Origin: Pithys albifrons albifrons
Lineage: Eukaryota > Chordata > Aves > Passeriformes > Thamnophilidae
DNA: 64,000 nucleotides
NCBI RefSeq assembly: GCF_047495875.1
Contig: NC_092474.1
Location: 7,643,001-7,707,000 of the forward strand
Reading direction: 5' to 3'
Positions 51,343 to 60,189 of the stretch are shown one piece after another; within the stretch, counting starts at the first letter, position 1, and each line of letters begins with the position of its first letter. The position numbers were made by a program, and so were the translations under genes. Under the pieces are notes generated by a model that saw nothing but the letters and a program-made list of their open reading frames with translations, did not search any database and was not told the DNA's origin.

Positions 51343-52945
51343 CCCTGAGGATCAGCCAGAGGATGGGACTTGATGTTCATGTTCTATTTCTCCCCTGGCC
51401 TGGCTCTGGAAGTTCCTTGCAGCACTGAGGAGCTGTGCCTGCTGCTGCAGCTCCCCCCAGTCCAGGTTTGGTGTGTGGCCCTTTGCTGCCCATCTGTCCC
51501 TGATGTGGGGCCCTCCTGCCTCACTCCCCATGCCCGTGGTGCCCTGGGCCGGCCCCGTGGGCTCCGCAGGGATGGAGCGAGGGAGAGGCTCCCAGTCAGT
51601 GTGCAAGTGCCATTGTTTTGACACAGGCATCTGGCACCGTCAGAAGGGGCAAGAAGAGCCCCCATAGCAGATGCTGCCAAGGCAGAGAGCTGGCAGCAGC
51701 CAGGCAGGCCTGCACAGTGCCCGCTCCCGGGGCATCCCAGGCTGGAGAGGGGCATCCCGAGCGGGAGGTGGGACCAGGGCCGTTCAAGGGCACAGCCAGA
51801 GGGGCAGCTGAGAGGGGTCGCTGGAGGTTGGTGCTCCCTCAGGGTGCTGGCTGGGGGCAGAGCTGGGTGTCCCACCCACAGCAGGTGCTGTGTGGGCACA
51901 GGGGATTTGGGAACACCGAGCTGCTCTTCCTCCTCTGCTGCTCCTGCAGGCTGCCCCATCCCAGACTCACCACAGACCAGTATTCCTGTTTGATACCCCT
52001 GTTCTGCACAACCTCTTTGCCCGTGCCCTGTGCCAGGGCTGGTTCCAGGCTGGGATGGAGAGGGAGGAGGGTGTGCTGTGCTCTGGTCTCCACATCCCTG
52101 AGCAGAACAAGATCCGATGTTCCTGCAGTCATTTTTGTGTTTGCTCGTCTTGCCCAGGATGTGCAGCAGCTCCTGCAGCAGGTCAGTGCCCTGGTGATGG
52201 AGAGGTCACACCCACCTGGCACTGCCACACTTGGGTAAGTGGCACTGAACTGGTCCTCACAAACGTGGTTTTGTGGCTGTTTCTAAGGTCAAGTTGTTCA
52301 ACAACTGGGGAGTTTTGAGCCCTCCCTCTGTCACTGCCTCTCCATGCCTGTCCCATGGAGCAGCAGAGGCTGGGATGGGCACTGGGATGGGCACTTGGGG
52401 CCAGGCTGCAGCACAGGTGGAGCTGAGGGGCCCAGACAGCCCCGTCCTCCACACCACTGGGCTGAAGCTGCTCCTGGCCAGTGCAGGGGTGGTGGTTCTT
52501 ACCCTGGGATGCCGTTACTGCTCCTGCCCTTCCAGCCACATCTTCCCTTATTGCAGCACGACCTGTTTGTGTGGGGAGGGTTTTACTTTGGCTGTTTTTT
52601 CAGGCTAAAGGGAGGTTCTAGGAGCTGGTGAGTGCAGAGGAGTTGCCCTGTGGTCGCTTCAGCTCCCACAGCTCGAGAGAAGGAGCACAGAACTGCTGCT
52701 GCTCCCACTGCTGGGGCTGTGCACCCCAAAACTCGCCAGGCTGGGGGTCCAGCACAGCCTGTTGAGGTGGAGGCACACATCCCCATCCTCCCTTCTGTGC
52801 ATTGGCCAGGGAAATGTTGCCTTGTGGAAATTTCCATCCGAGTGGCCCGGTGTGTGTGGTGGCGTTGCTGGCGGAGCCGCAGCCGCTCCGCTGCTCCCGC
52901 GTCGCGGCAGCAATCGAGGGGCTTGAGTTATAGCACAACTTATTC

Positions 52946-53104
52946 CGCTTTACAGCTCCTACAGCGTTAACAGATGTACAGGTGTCCGATCCAATCATGC
53001 AGCAAGAGATTTTGGGGCCTGTTCTTCCAGTTTTGACAGTGTGGAAGCTGGAAGCAGCCATACATTTTACAAACAAGAATAAACGACCCTTAGCAACATA
53101 TGTG
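52946..53104 (+). pseudogene. Orphan ALDH3-family (fatty/aromatic aldehyde dehydrogenase) coding fragment
   Basis: About 53 open codons read like one internal segment of an ALDH3 protein: FTAPTALTDVQ, then PIMQQEILGPVLPVLTV, then KRPLATYV. In intact ALDH3A/3B proteins the same segment follows the catalytic cysteine region and contains the EE(I/L)xGP motif; here it reads QEILGP. A splice-acceptor-like 'ccgctttacag' lies at its 5' edge (AG at 52954-52955) and an in-frame TAG at 52931-52933 just upstream. Similarity stops after ATYV, where a GTGTGT could be a degraded donor. I find no other ALDH3 exon in the window, so this looks like a relic exon or truncated retrocopy. Family assignment is from remembered consensus, not a search. 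Confidence 0.6.
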
Positions 53105-53508
53105 TGTGCTGGCAGCTCCGGCCCCACCGGGAGCCGGCGCCCTGCGAGGCAGGAATGTGGCTGGGCACTGCACCGACAAAGCATCTGCCTCCCCCGGTAT
53201 ATTAATGAGGTGCAGGCACTGGAATCCCTATGATGTAGGGCTGGATTTGCTGGGTAGGGACAAAGAGCTTGGAAAAAGAACTGCCAGCCCAGAGGAAAGG
53301 AGCTTTATTTGTTTTAAAGGCTGTGTTTCATTTTGGTGCTCTGCTCCTGCTGCCTCACCGGGCTCTGGTGCTGTGGGATCGTTGGCAGGGGCAGCTTGGC
53401 CGTGCTGGGACTTGGGGCACCAGGTCCCTGCTCCAGCCCTGTGTCCCCACCACAGCCCTCTGCTCCCAGCCCAGGGAGGAGGGAGCACCAGGGCCTGAGC
53501 AATCCCAG

Positions 53509-53880
53509 GATCACTGAGGTTGGAAACTCCCCCCTAGTCCATCAAGCCCACCCTGTCTCCCAGCCCAGAGCACTGAGTGCCACGTCCAGTCATTCCTTGA
53601 ACACCTCCAGGGCTGGGGACTCCACCACTGCCCTGGGGTGCCCCTTCCAGTGCCTGACCACCATTCCCATGAGGAAATTCCTCCTGATGTCAAACCTGAC
53701 CCCTTCTGGCCCAGCCTGAGGCCATTTCTTCTCATCTTGTTCCCTGGAGCAGAGCCCGACCACCCCCAGCTCCCCCCTCCTGTCAGGGAGTTGCAGAGAG
53801 TGAGAAGGTCCCCCCTGAGTTTCCTTTTCTCCAGGTTCAGCCCCCCCCCCCCCCCCAGCCTGAGGCCCCTCAGTGTGACA
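53509..53880 (-). mobile_element. CR1 LINE fragment, antisense, with poly-C tract
   Basis: Reverse complement of a different CR1 subfamily: 'tcactgaggttggaaactcc', 'acacctccagggctggggac', 'aaattcctcctgatgtcaaa' and 'ttttctccaggttcagcccc'. An 18-bp run of C near 53839-53856 interrupts it, on the CR1 side where the sequence normally reads 'ctgaacaacccc'. Confidence 0.85.
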
Positions 53881-54296
53881 GAGACCTCAAGGACACTCAG
53901 GACACAAAGTCCTGACCCTGGCCCAGCTCTGCTCTGGGACCAGGCTCAGCCTTGTCTTTGCTCCCTCCTAAATTCAAAGCCTGCTCAAGTGACTCACAAA
54001 GGTCACCCCAGCCCCAGCCTCCCTCTGCCTCAGCCCCTCAGAAACAACTGTGGGGGGTAGAGAGGGAGGGGGGGGCAGCTGAGAGCACCCCAATAAATTT
54101 AATCTCTCCATCATAATAAAGTGTAGTAGCTAAATTTATTTCTCCTTGCAATCCAAACAATGCCAGCTTTGGTCCCAAAACAGCAGTGAGATTTCTTCCC
54201 CCCAGCTGGAAAAAAAAAAGAACTACTATAAATCCCTCCCAGAGCTGATTTATGGAGCATTCATGAAGAATTTATATTGCAAAGGATTTTATTCAA

Positions 54297-54794
54297 TTAA
54301 ACTTGAAAAGCCTCTCGATTCCTGAGGTTCAGTAGTGCTCCTGGAGCCAGAGCTCCCATAAACCTGGAGGGCCTGTCTGGAGCAGGCACTGGGGGAATGG
54401 CTGAGGTGACACTGAAGCTGACACGACCATCCAAATCCAGAGCATTTGTCACTGGGATGTGTTCCAGGCTGAGGCTGAGAAAATTACTCCATGAAAAATG
54501 TGCATTAACAACAGCCATGAAATACCTGCTTAAAGGCCAGGTGAGTGATGAGATGGGGGATCTGTTGCTGCCAGGTGTTCCTCGCTGACCAAAAAGGGCC
54601 TCAGGGCCAGGGACTCTTTTGGAAACAAGTTTAAGGTTGTTTCTGCTCAAATAATTGAACAGGGGAAGGTGCAGGATGGATTTAAAAGCTGCCTCCACTG
54701 TAGTGGACAAGCCCCTGATTGCATGACCATCCTGCAGCCCACAGCATTCCCTGGGGAAAGACACACCACCAGATCCCGTGGGGATTTTTCCCAA
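54297..54794 (-). other. Unexplained 165-codon minus-strand ORF
   Basis: Open reading frame ending ...REAFQV with stop TAA. An AATAAA follows only a few bases after the stop on the same strand (written TTTATT near 54287). No domain, signal peptide or family that I recognise, and no adjacent exons were found. It may be chance, or part of a non-coding transcript downstream of MMAB. Confidence 0.2.
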
Positions 54795-55395
54795 TTACAT
54801 TTTCAAGCTGGAAGAGGCTTGAACGTGGCTGCTGAGCTGGAATTGTGTGCCTGTGTGTGTTGTCTGCTGGGGGCTCCGTGGGGTGATGCTCCCAAGGCCG
54901 ACGTGGACACCACAGGGTGTGAGACCAACCCTCGGGGGGTGAGACCAATCTTCAGGATGTGAGCCCCTCTCACCCAGCCCCCCAGCCGAGGCACTGCCAG
55001 GGCCCCACTCCTCATCCCAACCCTTTCCCTGCAGCCTCAGTGCCCTGAGTGGTCCCAAACCCAGGGCTCTGCTCCCCCCCCACCTGTTTCAAGGGGTGGC
55101 TGCACACAGAGTCAACCCCAGCACGACCCTGGGATTGGGCCTTTCCTCCTCTAACCCCTCCGTTGTGTGAGCCCCATTCCTGGCCAAGGATGCCCTGGAT
55201 TGTCAGCACAGAGACATTCCTCACATGCACAACAAGAGGCAGCCAGAGCCAAGGAATTCCTGATGCATTCCTGCCAATCAGCACAGCTCAGCTCCAGCCA
55301 GGGCTGATGGATCGGAAGTGACTGGGAAGGGAAAAGCTCACAGGGCTCAGTGTTGAAGTGACAGTTTAGGGCCCTTTGGTACAAGGAAGTTCACA

Positions 55396-55855
55396 TTTAT
55401 TATTTCAAAGCTGTGGACACAATTCCCAAATCCCTCCAGCTGCTGTTCCACAACAGCACTGTGACTTAGACAGAAAACCTGATTGTTTTCTTCAAAGTCC
55501 TCTCAAAGCCTTCCTACAGCACCTGCCACTGCCCAGGGCAACAAAGGCAGCTCCAGAGGGTTCTCAGAATTCTCCTGCCTCAGCCCCAGCCTGGGAGCAG
55601 CAGTGACATCCCCACACAGGGTGTGTGGACCAGGCCCAGTGAGCAGAACAGCTGTGTTTGGGTCCCTTCCAGCTCAGAATGTTCTGTGATTCTGTTCCTC
55701 ACAGGATTTATCAGCAAGGTCCTGGTTATTGCAGCTGGAAGTTCTTGGCAGCTCCCACTCTCAGTCCAGGATTGTTCTCTTTCCCTTCCTTCATGGACAA
55801 AAGCAGTCTGGATTTACCTTCCCATGATTAAGCAAATAAACATTCCAGCTCCCAG
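55396..55855 (-). terminator. MMAB 3' UTR with poly(A) signal
   Basis: The MMAB stop is at 55856-55858 (minus). The first minus-strand AATAAA downstream is at 55396-55401, giving a 3' UTR of about 0.48 kb. A small sense CR1 terminus remnant (55658-55695, 'gggtcccttccagctcagaa', then 'tgttctgtgattctg') lies inside it, antisense to MMAB. Confidence 0.6.
55658..55695 (+). mobile_element. CR1 3'-terminus remnant
   Basis: About 38 bp with 'ggtcccttccagctcagaat' followed by 'gttctgtgattctg', the extreme CR1 3' end. It lies in the presumed MMAB 3' UTR, antisense to the gene. Confidence 0.7.
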
Positions 55856-58800
55856 CTATGGCTCAGGTTTTATATATATTTTCTCTTCCTTCCCTTCCTT
55901 CATTGCAGCATAACGTGCCAGGACAAAGAGATAGTCACTGAGCCTGGAAACCAAGGGAAAGGCAGGAGAACCACTTCAAAGATCTTATTCCAGAAGCTTC
56001 TCAGGAGACAAACCCCATAGGTTTTTTTCCCAAAACTAGGGAAACACCACCAGGAATGCTTCAGTAGGACAGAGCAAGGACTTGGGATTGTATTTTTTTA
56101 CCTGTTTAAATATTTGGCCACGTTTGGATCTGCTTCCCCTGCTTGGACTAAAGGAACCACACTGGAGAAAGCAAAGGAAAATGTTACTGTGAGTGCAAAA
56201 AGGGCTGCAATTTGCTGGAGCCCCTTCACTCCCAACCCCCTCCAGGGTCCCCACTCTGTCTGTGCAGGCTGTTCCCACCACAGGAATCTGGGGGCATAAA
56301 TGATGGCAATAATGTTTGTGTCTGTCCCAGAGGCCCCAGCTCTGCTCCTCCAAGGATACTCATCCATGGGGATGACTGGACAGAAACTATGTACAAGGCC
56401 CTGGAAGGACAGGACAAGGGGGAATGGCTTCCCACTGCCAGAGGGCAGGGTTAGATGGGACACTGGGAAGGAATCCTTCCCTGTGAGGGTGGGCAGGCCC
56501 TGGCACAGGTTGGGCAGAGAAGCTGTGGCTGCCCCATCCCTGGAAGTGTCCAAGGCCAGGTTGGACAAGGGTGGAGAATCCCAGAATGGACTGGAAGGGA
56601 CTTTAAAGCCCATCCTGTTCCACCCCCTGCCACAGGCAGTGACATCCCCCACCAACCAGGCCATTCCAAGCCCTGTCCAAGCTGGCCTTGGACACTTCCA
56701 GGGACATCTAAGGCCACTCAGAGCTTCCGTGGATCTCAACCTGTCAGTGTCCCACCTTCCCACCTTTATCAGACCAGACAGGAGCTGAGCACAGAGCTGC
56801 AGCTCAACCCAACCCTGGCTGTGCTGCCTCAGGCTCAGATGCCCCAGCTGAGGGGAAGGAACACACAGAGTGGCTCTGTGCAGCCTGCACTGCTGGAACT
56901 GGACTAAACAAACTAAAGCTTGGCCCAAGCCCTGAGTGCAGCCCAGGCCTGGCTGGGGGCTCCCCCTGCACTGCTTTGCTGCTGTTGCAGTGCCCCATCC
57001 CCTCCCAGCTGTCCCAGCTCAGCACTCACCACCTCTCAGCTCGGCGACACACGGCACGGCAGAAATGGAGAGCAGCACTGCTCCTGCCCCCGGACTGTGA
57101 GAGCAGGGGACAGTCCTGAGGGGCTGCCCACAGCACTGCCCCCTCCTCACCCGCAGGGCAGCACTGCCCCCTCACCCACGGGATAGCTCAGCACCCCTCA
57201 CACCTGGAGAGCTCAGCACCCCTCACCCATGTACTCCACCCATGGGAGAGCTCAGCACCCCTCAGCCACGGGACAGCATTGACCCCTCACCCATGGGACA
57301 GCTCAGCACCCCTCACCCACGGGACAGCTCAGCACCCCTCACCCACGGGACAGCTCAGCAGCCCTCACCCACGGGACAGCTCAGCAGCCCTCACCCACAG
57401 GACAGCTCAGCAGCCCTCACCCACAGGACAGCTCAGCAGCCCTCACCCACGGGACAGCTCAGCACCCCTACATGTGGGGCTGCCCCCGTGCCACGGCCAG
57501 GCCAGGGGAGGGGCAGCTGAGTGCAGCAGGATGGGGAAATTTAACTCCCAAATCCTCTCTGCTTCTCTCCTGGCATTTCTCAGTGGAAATAGTGGCCTCC
57601 TGAGCTGTTTTCCCATGAAGTGGTGGGGCAGGACTCCCCTAAGGGATGGAGGGAGCCTCCTGCAGCCAGAGGGAGGCACAGGCAGCACCTACGGGCAGGA
57701 TGAAGGCTCGGAGGGGAGGGAGCTGCTCCGAGTAGCTGTCGATCCACTGCTCCAGCTCCAGCACCGGCTGCTCGCTGAAGGATGTTCGTTCTATGGAGGG
57801 AAAGGAGAATCAGCAAAAAAAAAAGTGATTCAGAAACCATTCAGTCAACACACAGAGATCTGTTTTTGCTTTTCTTAGATCAGCAAGTGCTAAGAAAGCA
57901 TCCCAAAAAGTTCCTCCTGCTTCAGCAGGGCCGGGTGGCTGCTGGGGCAGTGCCTCAGGTCCCCTGACACCACCCGAGTGCCACAAGCACCGCAAGCCAC
58001 TCGGACTGGGTGTGATCCACCCCCCAGCTCCTCCTCACAGGACTGATCCTGTGCCTCACCCAGCACCCCAACACACCCACAGCATCTGCCCACCCTCACA
58101 ACCCCCTCCCGGGTGTGCCCAAGTCCTGTGACCCCAGGACATGGCAGGGCTTACTCAGGTGAGCCTCCCTGGCCGAGGACAGCGGCGTGGCGAGGTTGGA
58201 GCCCACGTCCTGCAGCATGCACTGGACCTGGGGGTGGCACCGGGACAGAAACCACAAGAGCTGTCACTGCCCACCTTTGCCATGCTGGGGGTGCAGATCA
58301 GAGATCCCACCCTGCTGTGCCTCAGAGGCAGCAGGGAAGGGCTCCCCAAATGCTGCTTGAGAAGCCACATCAGCACATGCAACTGTTTTCACTGGCACAT
58401 CGACCAGCCTGGCTGTCTGCAGGAGATTGGCAGTGCCCACAGAACTCCTTGGCTGGCAGGGCACCAAACCTCTGGGTAGGCAGGGAGAAGCTGCAGCCAA
58501 GCAGTGTGATGTCCCCTCCACAAAGGGCACCTCCACAGCCCGGGATACGGGAGAGGCAGCCTGGAAAAGCTTCCCAAAATCTCCGAGTAGCTCCTTCTGC
58601 ATTTCCATGCTCAGCAAAGTTAATTAGCTGTGTCCCTGCTGTGCCCACGGGGGTCTGTGCCCCAATTTCAAACCTAAGGCTCTGTGACAACAACACTTGT
58701 GTCCATAAACTGTCTCTGACTTCTCTGAATAACCCCAGAGATGAGTCTGCTGCCCATAATTAACCACTTGATCTACCAGCTTCCTTCTTGCTTAAAGAAA

Positions 58801-59964
58801 TTTATCTCTTAGACAGAAACCGAGGGAGTCTTAAGTATTTATTTAACTACTAAAGGCATTGAATTTCTGTGAGTTTATGTTTCAATAGCACAGATGAAGT
58901 AACCACTGGGTAAGGATTGTCATTAATACTCACTTTGTGAAGTTGTCCAACAAATGTGTGGCCCTTTTCGCTGCTGAACTCACCAGCCAGCCTTGGGTAG
59001 AGAGACAAAAAAACCACCAGAGTTAGCTGGGAATGGAAAAAACCATCACAAACGTGTTTTTCCACGTGAAACGCTGAGGATTTGGGATGGTCCTTACCCA
59101 ATGGCCGAGCTCAGCTCGTCTGTCGCTCCCAGCGCCTCGAAGATCCGATCGCCCTTGGGCCGCCGCTCCCCGGTGAAGGTGCTGGAGAATCCTGGGGGAG
59201 AGGTGTGGGGTGCTCAGGGGGCCGTGCCCGGGGGGCTGTGCCTGGTGGGCTGTGCCCGGGGGGGCTGTGCCCGGGGGGCTGTGCCTGGTGGGCTGTGCCC
59301 GGGGGGCTGTGCCCAGTGCCCCCCGACCCTACCTGAGTCCCCTGTCCGAGTGTAGATCCGCGGAGGGGGTGCGGGGGGGGCGCGGCTGGAGCTGCGGGGA
59401 CACGGGGGGGACACAGTGAGGGGACACGGGGGGGACACAGTGAGGGGACACGGGGGGGGACACAGTGAGGGGACACGGGGGGGGACACAGAGTGAGGGGA
59501 CACGGGGGGGGACACAGTGAGGGGACACGGGGGGGGACACAGAGTGAGGGGACACGTGAGGGAACACAGAGAGGGGACACGGGGAGGGACACAGACAGTG
59601 AATGGATACACAGTATGAGAGGAAACACACAGTGTGAGGGGACACATAGAGTGAGGGGACACACAGTGTGAGGGGACACATAGAGTGAGGGGACACATAG
59701 AGTGAGGGGACACACAGTGTGAGGGGACACACTCACACCGAGAGGGGACACTGAGGGAAGGGACACCGGGGTGTTGGGGGCCAAACACCGTGGGGGAGCA
59801 CCAGGAGGGCCACACGGCGAGGGAGGACACACATCGCGTGGGAGGACGCACCGTGAGGAGGTGCCGGCCCTCCCCGCTCACCTGCCCTCCCCGCTCCGCC
59901 CCCGCGTCCCCACCGGCCCCCGCAGCACCCGGCCCGGTATCGCCATCGCTGCCCTCCGCCACAT
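55856..59964 (-). CDS. MMAB: MMAB, mitochondrial corrinoid (cob(I)alamin) adenosyltransferase (complete, 225 aa)
   Basis: Transfers the adenosyl group of ATP to cob(I)alamin, making adenosylcobalamin for methylmalonyl-CoA mutase in mitochondria; human defects cause cblB methylmalonic aciduria. Exons in order: 59882-59964, 59333-59391, 59098-59191, 58934-58991, 58155-58227, 57693-57790, 57030-57094, 56102-56161, 55856-55943; nine, as in human, all GT-AG with frame kept. The start [19 protein letters not shown] gives an Arg-rich, acid-free leader fit for mitochondrial import; Met7 has a stronger context and is an alternative. PduO-type motifs: [19 protein letters not shown] (ATP site), LELEQWID, then the [20 protein letters not shown] active-site helix (human Arg186, Arg190, Glu193 equivalents kept) and [18 protein letters not shown]. 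Human RR after AE is RC here. The last donor is an A-rich GTAAAAAAA. 225 aa versus 250; the leader accounts for most of the difference. Confidence 0.96.
56395..56572 (+). mobile_element. CR1 LINE fragment, left arm of an inverted pair
   Basis: Sense-strand CR1 from 'gaatggcttcccactgccag' to 'aaggccaggttggacaaggg', broken off before its 3' tail. It lies in the MMAB intron between the exons at 57030-57094 and 56102-56161, antisense to the gene. Confidence 0.9.
56577..56708 (-). mobile_element. CR1 LINE 3' fragment, right arm of an inverted pair
   Basis: Antisense CR1 beginning at its terminus ('atcccagaatggactggaag') and running to 'ggccttggacacttccaggg'. It abuts the previous element head-to-head. 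The two share about 33 bp in inverted orientation (56542-56574 and 56670-56702), separated by about 95 bp. Confidence 0.9.
57150..57470. repeat. 26-bp minisatellite in MMAB intron
   Basis: About 12 copies of 'cagcacccctcacccacggg' plus 'acagct', with minor variants. It starts about 55 bp from the acceptor of the MMAB exon 57030-57094. It creates overlapping Pro/Ser/Thr-rich + strand ORFs that are not genes. Confidence 0.93.
59204..59325. repeat. 17-bp G-rich tandem repeat, MMAB intron 2
   Basis: About seven copies of 'ggggggctgtgcccgg' with variants ('gcctggtg'). It lies between the exons at 59098-59191 and 59333-59391, filling nearly the whole 141-bp intron. Confidence 0.9.
59397..59745. 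repeat. 25-bp G-rich minisatellite, MMAB intron 1
   Basis: About a dozen copies of 'gacacgggggggacacagtg' plus 'agggg', changing to a related 'cacatagagtgaggggaca' form towards 59740. It starts a few bases from the acceptor of the exon 59333-59391. On the + strand it has runs of seven to eight Gs; the MMAB transcript is C-rich here. Confidence 0.92.
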
Positions 59965-60189
59965 CCCTCCCGGCCGCCGTCACCGCCACCCCGTGACCCT
60001 CCGCGGCCGCCGTTCCGCCCTCACCCCAGCGCCGCGCCACCGCTCAGCGCCGCCTGCCCATTGGCCAGCGCCAAGTCCCGCCCCCGCAGCGCTCCTGTCT
60101 ATTGGTCAAGCCGCGGGGGCGTGGCGCGGAGAGCGCTGCCATTGGTGGACGGCGCTGTCAGTCAGCGCGGGCTTGAGGCAGTGGCGGCC
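59965..60189. promoter_or_regulatory. MMAB/MVK bidirectional promoter: SRE-like, GC-box and three CCAAT boxes
   Basis: Only 225 bp separate the two start codons. Inverted CCAAT (ATTGG) elements lie at 60060-60064, 60101-60105 and 60141-60145, spaced 41 and 40 bp. A TCACCCCA core at 60021-60028 matches eight bases of the sterol regulatory element ATCACCCCAC. A GC-box ('cccgccccc') lies near 60077-60085. SRE plus NF-Y plus Sp1 is the usual make-up of SREBP-2 target promoters, and the human MMAB/MVK pair is known to share an SREBP-2 responsive promoter. No TATA box. The region is CpG-dense (island about 59850-60560). Confidence 0.8.

Larger units (their letters stand above)
49966..55380. other. 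Convergent intergenic region between UBE3B and MMAB
   Basis: About 5.4 kb with no complete gene. It holds two CR1 fragments plus a CR1 tail remnant, an ALDH3-like coding fragment (52946-53104), a long minus-strand ORF (54297-54794), a CpG-rich patch (about 52845-52915) and an AT-rich stretch (54090-54310). The part nearest UBE3B may be its extended 3' UTR. Confidence 0.5.

Noticed and set aside
59111..60040. 309-codon minus-strand ORF beginning MARRWGEGG
   Set aside because: It reads MMAB exon 1 in the wrong frame and then the intron 1 minisatellite (Pro/Cys/Val repeats). The frame starting at 59964 joins to the PduO motif.
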